Source: Bacillota bacterium
Lineage (GTDB): Bacteria; Bacillota; UBA4882; UBA8346
Direction: 5' to 3'
Assembly: GCA_029974635.1 (NCBI GenBank)
Contig: JARKQY010000002.1
Location: forward strand, 1 to 64,000
Length of the DNA: 64,000 nucleotides
Part shown: positions 37,210 to 46,371 of the stretch, piece by piece
How positions within the stretch are numbered: position 1 is the stretch's first letter
How the letters are laid out: each line of letters starts with the position of its first letter
Made by a program: the position numbers and the translations under genes
The notes under the pieces: model-generated
What the model was told of the DNA's origin: nothing
Database searches by the model: none
What the model saw: only the letters and a program-made list of their open reading frames with translations

Positions 37210-39093
37210 TTATAGCGGCAACCATAATGCTAATACATTCGGCGGCTCCCAACCCACAAGCGAGGTGTGAGCTTGCCGGCAACTATAATTCCGGCCGCCA
37301 TAAGTTACAATAGTTCCTACAGTGTAATAAGTATTAGGCGCCCAAGCCTGGGAACCGCTCGGGGTTGGAGTTGCCGTTGCGGCTCTGGTCGGTGTAGGGG
37401 TCGCAGTTACTACTCTGGTTGGAGTCGCAGTCGCCACTCTGGTCGGTGTAGGGGTTGAGCTACTTCCATAGGTTACCGTATTGCTCTGAACACTTCCGCT
37501 ACCGTTGGTTACATAGAAAGTGTTACCGGTTACGGCGCCACTGATGGTATAAGTACGGTTCCCGGTCCAGGCCAGCCAGCTGCTATTTTTATAAATATGA
37601 TAATCATTACCGTTTGCAGAGTCAGTCCAGGTCAATACATTACCATTGATTGACAATGCAATCCCGGTACCCGCCGGCGTGGTTGGAGTCGGCGTCGCCG
37701 TTCTGGTCGGCGTCGGAGTCGCAGATCTGGTCGGTGTCGGGGTAGGGCCCCTGGTTGGCGTCGGGGTTGCAGTTGCCACTCTAGTCGGGGTTGGCGTATT
37801 CACCGGACCGCCGCCCATTTTGGAATACAAAAGATTTTGCAGGGTAAAGCTAGAGGTATCGTTGCATATCGCCCATGAAAATACTCCGCCGTAATTTTTC
37901 GCGTAATCGCATTTCATGCTAAGGGAAGTCGGATCGTCATAGGTATAAAAAATTCCAGCGGATGCGTTGTACAAGTATGGTTCATTGTTGATGGAGTCAC
38001 GATATTTCACGTAACCGGGAGTACTTTCCAGGGCTAAAATACCCGGGTAATTGTTTTGCCCGCCGGGAGAAGAAACGTTGTCCAGATTGCCCACCGGCGC
38101 GCCGTTGGCGGATGCAAACAAGCCATTAATTCCATTGGTTCCTACATTTTTCCATCCCCGAGAATAGAACGGCATCCCCACATTCAGCTTGGACGCGGGA
38201 ACTCCTTTAACATCCCGGTAATATCTCATAATGTAATCAATATTGTATTTGTTTTTAATGTCCACCGGTGAAGTACCTGAAGGATCGCTGGGATTGGGGT
38301 AAAGAGCCGCTTGTAGATTGGTTCTTGTCTCCCAAGCACCGTGTATATCATAGGTCATAACATTAATCCAGTCAACATAGGGATGATAAATCCCGGGTTG
38401 TTGCAGATCAACCTTGTCGTATCCGCCAGGACCGGCCATTGTAATCAATTTTCCGCTTAATCCGTTGGCATTATAAGCGGTACGGAGCTCTCTCAATAAA
38501 GACGTATAGTTGACGGTATCTTCCGGTCCGCCGGGACAGCCCCTATCGTATTGATCGTTGGGATCCGGAGCCCGGTTTACGCCGGGGTATTCCCAGTCGA
38601 AATCAAGCCCGTCGATAAACGGATATGTTTTCAAGAAGTTGATGCAACTATTAATAAACGTAGCTCTGGAACTGGAAGTCAAAGCCATGGCGTGGAAGTT
38701 TTCCCCGCGGGTCCAGCCGCCAATGGATACCAGGACCTTTACATTTGGATATACGGACTTATAATAGCGATACTCTCCAAAGTGACCGGCCAGCCGCGGT
38801 GAAACATCCCAACCGTCGGAATGGGCGAATCCGGCCTGAAAATCCGCGTAATCATCCGTCGATACCAATTGAAAACTGCTATTGATGGTAAAAAACGCAT
38901 GATTAATAAATGTCACCTTCGTCCAAGGGATCATCCCTACATTCATACTTAGGAGATTGGCATTATACATTGCCCAGTTCTCAAAGTATGTACCGCAGTG
39001 ATAACCGGCGGCAGTAATCTGGTTGCCGCCCATGGAACCAAAAATTAAAATCAGTATGAATACGATGGGTGCCAGCTTAAACCATTTTTTCAT
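37210..39093 (-). CDS. Secreted GH18 chitinase with CBM5/12
   Basis: 627 residues. Signal peptide (residues 1-29, WFKLAPIVFILILIFGSM). The GH18 barrel covers about 30-425, with DGLDFDWEYPG giving the DxxDxDxE motif and catalytic E168; the chitinase insertion domain and WINVMTYDIHG are present. Then a Thr/Pro/Arg linker, a small FnIII-like beta domain (about 465-530), a second linker and a C-terminal CBM5/12 chitin-binding domain with WAPNTYYTVGTIVTYGGRNY and WEPPN. Hydrolyses chitin outside the cell. A TCA-N3-TGA motif lies 182 bases upstream. Linker wording matches the GH87 protein. Confidence 0.95.
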   Translation of the reverse strand: MKKWFKLAPIVFILILIFGSMGGNQITAAGYHCGTYFENWAMYNANLLSMNVGMIPWTKVTFINHAFFTINSSFQLVSTDDYADFQAGFAHSDGWDVSPRLAGHFGEYRYYKSVYPNVKVLVSIGGWTRGENFHAMALTSSSRATFINSCINFLKTYPFIDGLDFDWEYPGVNRAPDPNDQYDRGCPGGPEDTVNYTSLLRELRTAYNANGLSGKLITMAGPGGYDKVDLQQPGIYHPYVDWINVMTYDIHGAWETRTNLQAALYPNPSDPSGTSPVDIKNKYNIDYIMRYYRDVKGVPASKLNVGMPFYSRGWKNVGTNGINGLFASANGAPVGNLDNVSSPGGQNNYPGILALESTPGYVKYRDSINNEPYLYNASAGIFYTYDDPTSLSMKCDYAKNYGGVFSWAICNDTSSFTLQNLLYSKMGGGPVNTPTPTRVATATPTPTRGPTPTPTRSATPTPTRTATPTPTTPAGTGIALSINGNVLTWTDSANGNDYHIYKNSSWLAWTGNRTYTISGAVTGNTFYVTNGSGSVQSNTVTYGSSSTPTPTRVATATPTRVVTATPTPTRAATATPTPSGSQAWAPNTYYTVGTIVTYGGRNYSCRQAHTSLVGWEPPNVLALWLPL

Positions 39094-39271
39094 TCATTTT
39101 TCTCCTTTCCTTTCGAACAATTTTGCCCAATAATTGGTTTTTCATTTCAAATAACATTGCGCCGGTTATCAATCCTCCTCTCCCATTTTTGAGTGAATTA
39201 TCCCTCTATTTCTACTTGTATTTAAAACGAATTTATTAAAAATCATGAATATTATCGATCACTTACTGATT

Positions 39272-39290
39272 TTGTCACACTGAAAAAAAG
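39272..39290 (-). promoter_or_regulatory. Putative ROK operator upstream of the GH18 chitinase
   Basis: TCA (39275-39277), CAC, TGA (39281-39283), then AAAAAA. It lies between the permease gene end and the chitinase start. Confidence 0.6.
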
Positions 39291-39386
39291 CTCCTGCCAA
39301 AAACAGCGGTACTACCTTGGACGAAATTGTTGAGATTTGCCCCCGCAGCACCAGATTCAAATATGAATGACTGAAACCAACGGTAT

Positions 39387-40211
39387 TTACCCCTTAATGG
39401 CCCCCTTAGTGCCTTCAATAAAATAACGTTGCGTAAAAGCGAAAAATATCAGAATCGGCAGCATGGAGAGCACTGCGCCGGCGGTCACATAACGAAAATT
39501 GGTCTGGAATACTGATTCCAGCCGGGATAGCGCAACTTGTAACGGATACTTATTGTCACTCTTTAACGTAATCAACGGCCACATAAAATCATTCCAGTAA
39601 TATACGAAAGCTAAAATCCCAACCGCGGCCAACGAAGGTTTAATCATGGGCAGCATGACCCGGTACCAAAGGCGAAACTCCCCGCAACCGTCAACTCGAG
39701 CCGCCTCTTCCATCTCGACGGGAATTGCTTCATAGGCAGCTTTAAGCACCACAATCCCGATAACATAAACCGCCGTAGGCAGAACCACTCCCAAAAACTG
39801 ATCGAGCAACCCCAGACGCATTATAGTAAGGTAGTTGACAATCATCGTCCCTTGCATCGGGATCATCAAAGTTGCTATGATGAGCCCGAAAATAACCTTT
39901 TTCCCCCGGAAATCAATCCGGGCCAATGGATAGGCCGCCAGGGCCGCAGTAATTACATTCAAAAATATACCCATGACGGTAATAATTACCGAGTTTAAAA
40001 AACTGCGGAAAAAGTCAACTTTGTCAAAAACCGCTTTATAATTCTCAAATGTCGGAGATTCGGGAATCCATTGCGGCGGATTCGGAAAAATGGTTTCCAT
40101 CTCCCCTTTAAACGAAGTTGATACCAGCCATACGAACGGGAAGGTTAAAAAGATGGCAATGGCGATTAATACGATATAAATAACTATTTTTTTGGTAATT
40201 ATACCTATCAT
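39387..40211 (-). CDS. Sugar ABC transporter permease (MalG-type)
   Basis: 274 residues with six transmembrane helices. The EAA loop, EAARVDGCGEFRLWYRVMLP, is the contact point with the ATPase. The N-terminal FPFVWLVSTSFK is typical of CUT1 permeases. Overlaps the upstream permease by 4 bases. The carrier is expected to import oligosaccharides; chitin products are suggested by the flanking chitinase and ROK gene. No ATPase gene is present nearby, so a shared MsiK-like ATPase elsewhere is likely. Confidence 0.92.
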   Translation of the reverse strand: MIGIITKKIVIYIVLIAIAIFLTFPFVWLVSTSFKGEMETIFPNPPQWIPESPTFENYKAVFDKVDFFRSFLNSVIITVMGIFLNVITAALAAYPLARIDFRGKKVIFGLIIATLMIPMQGTMIVNYLTIMRLGLLDQFLGVVLPTAVYVIGIVVLKAAYEAIPVEMEEAARVDGCGEFRLWYRVMLPMIKPSLAAVGILAFVYYWNDFMWPLITLKSDNKYPLQVALSRLESVFQTNFRYVTAGAVLSMLPILIFFAFTQRYFIEGTKGAIKG

Positions 40212-41758
40212 TTATCGTATCCCCTCTCCAGCTTGAAGTTAACAATGGTCATTAGGCCGATGAAGATGGATAAAATTACGGCTAGAGCCGCGGAATAACT
40301 AAACTGCAACCCAAACATGCCGAAGGCTTTATCAAAGATCATGTATACCATCGTTTGCGTACCGTTCATGGGAGCGGCTCCCGTGGATCCCCCCGATAAA
40401 ACATAAATCTCCTCAAATACCCGGAGTGCTGCAATTGTGGAAAGAACGGTACAGACTAAAATGGTACGCCGTAATAACGGAATATAAATCCTGGTTATTA
40501 ATTGAAAGCCTGAAGCTCCGTCAATTTTTGCCGCCTCCAGCAACTCGTTGGAAATATCCTGAATACCGGCCAAATACAGCACCATATAGTAACCCAGCCC
40601 GCGCCAGAAGGTTACAAACATAATCGAGAACAGGGCAATCCGGACATCTCCCAGCCAAGCCAAGGGTTCCATACGCAAAATGGCAAGAGTGGCATCCAGT
40701 AACCCGTTGGGTTGATAGATAAACTTCCAACAATACCCGATAATCACCACACCGGTAATCACCGGAACATAAAATAAAGTCCGGAAAAATGTGATTCCTT
40801 TTATTTTCTGGTTGACAAGAATGGCAAGCAGTACCGCGGCCACCTGTATTGGCGGCACCACTAAAATATATACCAGGGAATTGCGCAAAGCTTGATAAAA
40901 AGACCATGCTTGACTGTTGAAAATCTGGACCCACGAAATGATGGCAAAAACGGCCACATCCAATATAATAAAGCCTTTTAAAATGGAGATATAACGCTGG
41001 ATACCCTTATCGCCGGAATTTTGAATCTGATGCCGCTGTACTTTATTTTTTAAGAACCGCAACAGGACCAAACCAATTACCCAACCCAACATCAAAAAGA
41101 AATACCAAACATTTTTCTTGATAAAATTCACATACGGTTGGTTAGTGATAATCGCTCGATAAAACTTCGTTCCCACCCAGGTCGATCTTTTGACAAAAAC
41201 CCTGGTTTCATCATTGTTTACAGCCTCTTTGGTTATCGGTACATCAGCGCCGTACTGGTCCTGTATCATTTCAATATATCGGGGAACCAAATCGTTGCTT
41301 ATGGTCCGATCTTCTTCAACCGCATAATTAATATCCTGTAGGGATTTGATGACTACATTACCCAATGGAATCAGGTTGACAATCAACAAACCGGCTAAAG
41401 ACAACCAAATCACCTTGGCAGAAAATTTTTTCCGAATAAGGACCGCCAAGATAATAATAGATGCGAAAAACAGCGCCAAACTCAGTATATAATTATGCAC
41501 GTAAGGCAGATTACCTGCAAAAGCCTTGATAAATGCAAGCGGTCCGCCTACGGTCGGGTTATTCATAATGTTATAATCCAGAAAGGATATATAAATTCCT
41601 TGCAAAAGCGGGAAAAAGGTGAAAATACTCAAGAGTAACATGGGCAATACCAAAAAGGCATACGCTACAAAGTTCTGCTTGATTTTTACTTTTTGATATA
41701 AACTTAACTTGGTTTTCTTCGGGATTGATTTTACGTTTTGAAGGTCTGACCTTCCCAT
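40208..41758 (-). CDS. Sugar ABC transporter permease (MalF-type), unusually long
   Basis: 516 residues from ATG 41758, chosen for AAAGGAG upstream; the frame to 41785 is longer without a better site. The C-terminal 290 residues form a normal CUT1 permease with an EAAKIDGASGFQLITRIYIP loop. The N-terminal part has four hydrophobic segments and a soluble loop of roughly 70 residues (about 150-225, DINYAVEEDRT to RAIITNQP), probably outside the membrane. MalF of E. coli also carries a large outer loop, but most Firmicute homologues are near 300 residues. The loop may touch the binding protein. Confidence 0.88.
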   Translation of the reverse strand: MGRSDLQNVKSIPKKTKLSLYQKVKIKQNFVAYAFLVLPMLLLSIFTFFPLLQGIYISFLDYNIMNNPTVGGPLAFIKAFAGNLPYVHNYILSLALFFASIIILAVLIRKKFSAKVIWLSLAGLLIVNLIPLGNVVIKSLQDINYAVEEDRTISNDLVPRYIEMIQDQYGADVPITKEAVNNDETRVFVKRSTWVGTKFYRAIITNQPYVNFIKKNVWYFFLMLGWVIGLVLLRFLKNKVQRHQIQNSGDKGIQRYISILKGFIILDVAVFAIISWVQIFNSQAWSFYQALRNSLVYILVVPPIQVAAVLLAILVNQKIKGITFFRTLFYVPVITGVVIIGYCWKFIYQPNGLLDATLAILRMEPLAWLGDVRIALFSIMFVTFWRGLGYYMVLYLAGIQDISNELLEAAKIDGASGFQLITRIYIPLLRRTILVCTVLSTIAALRVFEEIYVLSGGSTGAAPMNGTQTMVYMIFDKAFGMFGLQFSYSAALAVILSIFIGLMTIVNFKLERGYDK

Positions 41759-41936
41759 GATGCATCTCCTTTCCCAAGCAAACAAACAAGTAATTCACCA
41801 CATAAATAATTATCAAATTTTCCATGAACGCCCTTAAAGACGTTAAATTACTTAAGTAGAGCATATTGGAGAGAAAGGGGAAGCAAGTCACCAAAATCCG
41901 AAACTTGCTTCCGGCCTTTCACAATCTTTGTTTTGT

Positions 41937-43214
41937 TTACTTCGCAGCAGCTTTAATAATTTGGTTGGCTTGAGTTTCGGCGTCTTTCAATGCCTGTTTC
42001 ACGGGTTTTTCACCGCGGATGGCCTTTAAAAACTCCTCCCGGATGGCGGTAAACAGTTGGTTAACGTCAACGCCCTTCGGAACTTCGTTAACAATAAGAT
42101 TATCGGCGCTCTTCATGGTTTTGGCAGCCAAAATTTGGGCGTCTATTTTACCTTTGTCTTCGCCCTTGAGGAAATCAGGATCGGAATCCACACTAACCTT
42201 GGTGGAAGGAATAATGGATGCCGGACCTACTGCAAACTTAATCTGGGCATAGGAACCGGTTAGGAATTTGCCCACTTCAACGGCTTCTTTCTTGTTTTTG
42301 GCAGCTTTCAGCACGACAAAGTTCATCATTGAAACATGCAAACGATTAGCACCTTTCGGTGATACCGGGTACGAAGCAACTGTAAATTCTAATTTTGGAT
42401 TGTCAGCACGAATCCAACGATACATGGATAATCCCAGCGGGAAAATACCGATTTGGCTTTGTTCAAACAGGGACCGTACGGCTTGATAATCCGGCAAGCT
42501 CTTCGGCATTAAGCCCGCGGCGTAAACCCGGCGGAGATATTCCAAACGAGCTGCAACTTTCGGATTATTGAAAGCAACTTTTTTCAAGTCTTTGGTAAAT
42601 ACCGGGGAGCCGACTCGTAACGGTTCCTCCCAGCCAATGTTGGCAAACTCAATGGCAAATGCCGGAAGACCGGTCTTGTCTTTGATGATTTTACCAACTC
42701 TCTCCAGATCCTCCCAGGTTTTCGGAGCATCTTTCACCGGGTCAAGACCGGCTTTTGCAAAAACGCCGTTATTAATGAACGCAACTTGAGGAGACGCATA
42801 CCAAGGGAAGGTGTAACCAAATTTTCCGTCAAACTTGGTCTTGTTCCAGAGGGAATCAACGTAAACATCGATATCTTTCTTGGTTAAGTAAAGGTCAAGC
42901 GGTTCAAGAGCGCCTTTGGTATAATAAGTAAATGCGACTTCATTATTTAAATTAACGAGATCGGGAATATCGCCGGCAGCGACTCGAGTCGGCAAATTCT
43001 GCGTCAGATCTCCGTCGAAGTTCTGCAAAATAATATCGATATTCGGATTCTTAGCCTCGAACTCCTTCTCCATCTGTACTAAATAATCATTAAATGCGGA
43101 AAGCCACCATGTCAAGACTTTGACTTCGGTTTTTGCCGGCGCGGCAAAAACTGCGCTGAAAGAAATGGTGGCCACTAAAGCCAGAACAACAATTGCGCCT
43201 AAAATCTTTTTCAT
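41937..43214 (-). CDS. Sugar ABC transporter substrate-binding protein (family 1)
   Basis: 425 residues from ATG 43214, with GGAGG upstream. The signal peptide (MKKILGAIVVLALVATISFSA) is cleaved before APAKTEV, and no lipobox Cys is present. Monoderm Firmicutes normally lipidate such proteins, so a free periplasmic form would fit a diderm cell. The mature protein has VLTWWLSAFNDYLVQMEKEF and AAGDIPDLVNLNNE, as in oligosaccharide-binding proteins. First gene of the ABC operon, with a TCA-N3-TGA motif 133 bases or more upstream. The likely ligand is a chito-oligosaccharide, inferred from context. Confidence 0.9.
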   Translation of the reverse strand: MKKILGAIVVLALVATISFSAVFAAPAKTEVKVLTWWLSAFNDYLVQMEKEFEAKNPNIDIILQNFDGDLTQNLPTRVAAGDIPDLVNLNNEVAFTYYTKGALEPLDLYLTKKDIDVYVDSLWNKTKFDGKFGYTFPWYASPQVAFINNGVFAKAGLDPVKDAPKTWEDLERVGKIIKDKTGLPAFAIEFANIGWEEPLRVGSPVFTKDLKKVAFNNPKVAARLEYLRRVYAAGLMPKSLPDYQAVRSLFEQSQIGIFPLGLSMYRWIRADNPKLEFTVASYPVSPKGANRLHVSMMNFVVLKAAKNKKEAVEVGKFLTGSYAQIKFAVGPASIIPSTKVSVDSDPDFLKGEDKGKIDAQILAAKTMKSADNLIVNEVPKGVDVNQLFTAIREEFLKAIRGEKPVKQALKDAETQANQIIKAAAK

Positions 43215-43365
43215 CAATAATCCTCCTTTTATTCGCGCCTTAGCGCATGACTCTCTAATTCCAACAAAACCAACCTGCACATAATGTTTGCGGATTTTAC
43301 AAAGCTGTTACGAATTGAAACTTTGTATCAAATCCTTTCCGAGCAATCACCCCCTAATAAAATCA

Positions 43366-43386
43366 TTTTTGGTCACAGTGAAAAGA
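43366..43386 (-). promoter_or_regulatory. Putative ROK operator upstream of the ABC binding protein
   Basis: TCA (43373-43375), CAG, TGA (43379-43381), then AAAGAAG. 159 bases before the binding-protein start. Confidence 0.6.
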
Positions 43387-43464
43387 AGTCTTAAAACCAT
43401 TCCTGCCCGAACTTAAAACCCATCATGATGAAATTTATCTACTAAATAATCATCGAAATATAAG

Positions 43465-44643
43465 TTAAATCGGCGGCGTAAACCATTGATTTATAACCAA
43501 ACCTACCGCTCCCAGTAGATCAGCATCTTCCCCTAGTTTTGAGCCTTTAACAGTGACACTTTTATTTAAACCGGCCCTTTCCAAGATATCTTGCAGCTTT
43601 TCAGTAATAATGGTTCCGCTCTGATTGTAAATTTCACCCCATATACCGCCGATGATTACAGTACCCACGTCCAACATGACTTCAGCAAAGGATATTGTAA
43701 CTCCCAATGCTTCCAATGCTTCATCCACAATCATTCTCGCAATCGGATGGCCATCAGCCGCTTTAATAAACAATTCATTCTCGTTCCCCAACTGCTCATT
43801 GGCTTCATTCTCATAACGGCGTACCAAATCAGGCAAATACAGATACGGTTCTAAGCAACCATACTGTCCGCACCGGCACTGCCGTCCTCCCCTTATTAAA
43901 GGTATATGCCCGATTTCACCGGCCATGCCTTCCATTCCCGTTAATAAATTTCCTTCGTAAATAATCCCCGCGCCAACACCGGTTGTCGTCTTGATATATA
44001 CTAGACTTGAAACATCCTGGGCCTCCCCAATCCACATCTCTGCCAGGGCGGCGGCATTAGCGTCATTTTCTACAAAAACTTGAAGGTTCAAAGCCTTTTC
44101 CAGCAATTCGACAATCCTAATATCACGCCATCCCAAACTTACCGAACGAATTAAAATTCCGTTTTCACCATCAACAATACCGGATATCGCCAATCCAACT
44201 CCCAAAATGTGTTCCCGATCCACTTTGCTCATAGCCAGCAACAAATCGAACTCATTAGCTAATTCGGCAACCAGGGTTTCGGGCTCTAGTGAATATTGCT
44301 GGAAAACTTTCTTGGTGGTAATTTGTCCTTTAATATCGCAAACGACCAATGTAATTTGGTCCCGTAAAATTTGAATCCCCGCTACATATAGTTTATCGTA
44401 ATTAAGCCGGAAAATAATTGGCCGTCTGCCTCCGTTGGATTCTCCAATCCGCTCCTCAATAATAACACCCTGCTCAATTAATTCGGCAATGATTCGGGTA
44501 ATGGTTGCCGGACTCATATTGGTAACCTTTGTAAGGCGGGCCCGGGAAGAACTTCCTTCGCGATATAAAGTCTGTAATACTGATACTGCGTTAAACGATC
44601 GAATTAAACGGGTGCTGCTTAATGATAGTTTACGTCTTCTCAT
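43465..44643 (-). CDS. ROK family transcriptional repressor (NagC/XylR-like)
   Basis: 392 residues. The N-terminal winged helix-turn-helix (about 15-75) has SRARLTKVTNMSPATITRII and the wing GRRPIIFRLN. The ROK sugar-binding domain follows, with GVGAGIIYEGNLLTG, EIGHIP and the zinc-binding motif CRCGQYGCLEPY. It probably represses chitin-use genes and is released by an amino-sugar or its phosphate. Two TCA-N3-TGA motifs upstream (44662 and 44785) suggest self-control; the same motif precedes the ABC, chitinase, GH20 and GH64 genes. The effector is inferred. Confidence 0.92.
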   Translation of the reverse strand: MRRRKLSLSSTRLIRSFNAVSVLQTLYREGSSSRARLTKVTNMSPATITRIIAELIEQGVIIEERIGESNGGRRPIIFRLNYDKLYVAGIQILRDQITLVVCDIKGQITTKKVFQQYSLEPETLVAELANEFDLLLAMSKVDREHILGVGLAISGIVDGENGILIRSVSLGWRDIRIVELLEKALNLQVFVENDANAAALAEMWIGEAQDVSSLVYIKTTTGVGAGIIYEGNLLTGMEGMAGEIGHIPLIRGGRQCRCGQYGCLEPYLYLPDLVRRYENEANEQLGNENELFIKAADGHPIARMIVDEALEALGVTISFAEVMLDVGTVIIGGIWGEIYNQSGTIITEKLQDILERAGLNKSVTVKGSKLGEDADLLGAVGLVINQWFTPPI

Positions 44644-44656
44644 GATCTCCTCAACT

Positions 44657-44675
44657 TTATATCACTGTGAAATAT
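44657..44675 (-). promoter_or_regulatory. Putative ROK operator, proximal autoregulatory site
   Basis: TCA (44662-44664), CTG, TGA (44668-44670), 19 bases before the ROK start codon, a position that would block initiation or elongation. Confidence 0.6.
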
Positions 44676-44779
44676 ATTAACATTATTTTAGCATTTTTCG
44701 CAACATCAGTCAATATCCAAAAACCAAGGGGTTATCGCCTGTTTGTTTTATTTCTTGACTTAAATATCAATCCAATTCT

Positions 44780-44800
44780 ATTTTTCATTGTGAAAAAATA
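44780..44800 (-). promoter_or_regulatory. Putative ROK operator, distal site
   Basis: TTTTTCA, TTG, TGAAAAA: the most symmetric copy in the window, 142 bases before the ROK start. Confidence 0.65.
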
Positions 44801-45062
44801 ACTGTTTTACATTTTCTTATGAGTAATTCCACAAAAAATTTTTTTGACCTTTAAGATTTTAAGAGCTAAAACCAAAAATTATTACCAAAATAATAGAACA
44901 GAATCTGAACAACAATTTAAAAATGTTCCCAACCCACTAACTACATTTATTGCAAAACCCTCAAGTAAATGATTTACCCCTATTTTCAAATCCGGCAGGA
45001 TGCCCGATTCTTATGTCGAAGTTAACAAAGTTATTATTAATAGTATTTATAAAAGGTGACCA

Positions 45063-46268
45063 ATGATTCACACATCTGTTGGAATCAGCCTTAAGAATTC
45101 GGATGAATCTTACGCCGCCGGCGCGGAAGCTGCTTTTTGCGCTATCGGCGATTTAAAAATCAAACCTCAAGTCATGATGGTTGTGCATACCCCTGATTAT
45201 GACTGCCACGCATTATTAGACGGCATCGCCTCAGCCGGGAGAGATATCCCCACATTTGGTTGTGCGGCGGACGGAGTATTTACCAGACAAGGTTTTTTTG
45301 ATAAAAACCTGGTTGCCATTATGGCCTTTCACTCGGATGAATACGGATTGATCTTCGATTTTGAAGAAGGCCACCCCCGGGATACGGCCAAAATCGGCCA
45401 AAGATTTGCCCAAAAGTTTTTGCCTTATTTGCTTAAAACCGATAATCCCGGGCTACGCTCTGCTTTATTAGTTTTAGTACACAATCAACTGGATTTGGAT
45501 GCAATAACCAAAAGTATTAATAATGTTCTGGGTCCTTTATGTCCGGTGATTGGCGCTCCAGCCCATGCATATTATAAAGGGCCTTACATTAACGGCTTAA
45601 TCCGGCCCAATTCAATAATGGGAGTGTTAATGCGCTCCAGGGTTCCGGTTGGCATCGATATAGCCCACGGATGGGTTCCGTATGGTCCGGCAATGGTTGC
45701 CACACATACTGACGGCCGTTGTATATACAAAATCAACGGGCAACCAGCTCTTGAAATTTATAAACAAATATGGAGCAAGGACTTTCCCCTTACCGAAGGA
45801 AAAGACTTCGCTGAAATTCAAGCAATATACACCAATTTTGCAATCTCCCGCCCCATTGGGTTAGCGCAAGCCAAAGGCGAATACTTAATCCGGGACCCTT
45901 ATCTTATCCACGAAGACGGATCTTTTATGTGCGGGGGTGAAGTGCCCGAAAATGCCGTAATTCATTTAATGCAAGGAAAATTTGACGATTTGCTTTCAGG
46001 CCCCCGTGTTGCTTCAGAAAAAGCCCTGCGCAAAATAAGCGGAAATCCAGCCGAGGTCGCCATTGTATTTGACTGTTTTACCAGGCTACAATTATCTGGA
46101 TTTAATTCCCAAAACGAACTCCAACAGATTCAAAAAGTTATCGGCCAGGATACCAATATTTTCGGGATGATGAGCCGGGGCGAAATCGCCACCACCGGAG
46201 CGGGTTTAACTTGTTTGCATAACAAAACCGTTTCGATTGCCATTTTACCCAAGTATGATATTAAGTGA
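45063..46268 (+). CDS. FIST N/C domain sensory protein
   Basis: 401 residues, ATG with AAAGGTGA. The N-terminal FIST domain (about 25-200) includes DIPTFGCAADGVFTRQGFFD, and the C-terminal FIST_C domain (about 220-380) ends with NIFGMMSRGEIATTGAG and LHNKTVSIAIL. FIST domains are thought to bind small ligands such as amino acids and usually sit with signalling outputs. This protein has no output domain of its own, but the diguanylate cyclase gene follows 103 bases later on the same strand. Cytoplasmic. Partnership with the cyclase is inferred. Confidence 0.88.
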   Translation: MIHTSVGISLKNSDESYAAGAEAAFCAIGDLKIKPQVMMVVHTPDYDCHALLDGIASAGRDIPTFGCAADGVFTRQGFFDKNLVAIMAFHSDEYGLIFDFEEGHPRDTAKIGQRFAQKFLPYLLKTDNPGLRSALLVLVHNQLDLDAITKSINNVLGPLCPVIGAPAHAYYKGPYINGLIRPNSIMGVLMRSRVPVGIDIAHGWVPYGPAMVATHTDGRCIYKINGQPALEIYKQIWSKDFPLTEGKDFAEIQAIYTNFAISRPIGLAQAKGEYLIRDPYLIHEDGSFMCGGEVPENAVIHLMQGKFDDLLSGPRVASEKALRKISGNPAEVAIVFDCFTRLQLSGFNSQNELQQIQKVIGQDTNIFGMMSRGEIATTGAGLTCLHNKTVSIAILPKYDIK

Positions 46269-46292
46269 TTTGCATGATCTAATTTTTAGAGA

Positions 46293-46320
46293 TTGCTTTT
46301 TGTTTAAATTGTGATACAAT
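46293..46320 (+). promoter_or_regulatory. Promoter of the diguanylate cyclase gene
   Basis: TTGCTT (46293-46298), 16 bases, TACAAT (46315-46320). A start near 46327 would place the hairpin at 46328 at the very 5' end of the mRNA. Confidence 0.5.
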
Positions 46321-46327
46321 TATGAAT

Positions 46328-46350
46328 ATTGGGTTTGTAACCCAATTTTT
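46328..46350 (+). terminator. Hairpin with T run between FIST and cyclase genes
   Basis: ATTGGGTT and AACCCAAT pair perfectly around TGT and are followed by TTTTT. It ends the FIST transcript or acts as a leader hairpin for the cyclase gene. Confidence 0.7.
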
Positions 46351-46371
46351 ATATGAATAGGTAGATGAAGT

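Larger units (their letters stand above)
44644..45062. other. Divergent AT-rich region between the ROK and FIST genes
   Basis: Contains the two ROK-type motifs (44657-44675 and 44780-44800) and a possible plus promoter, TTGACC (44844-44849), 17 bases, TAAAAC (44867-44872), for the FIST gene. No other gene seen. Confidence 0.55.

Noticed and set aside
37646-37894. Val/Gly-rich plus-strand frame inside the chitinase gene
   Set aside because: It is the antisense of the Thr/Pro linker; such repeats give open antisense frames automatically.
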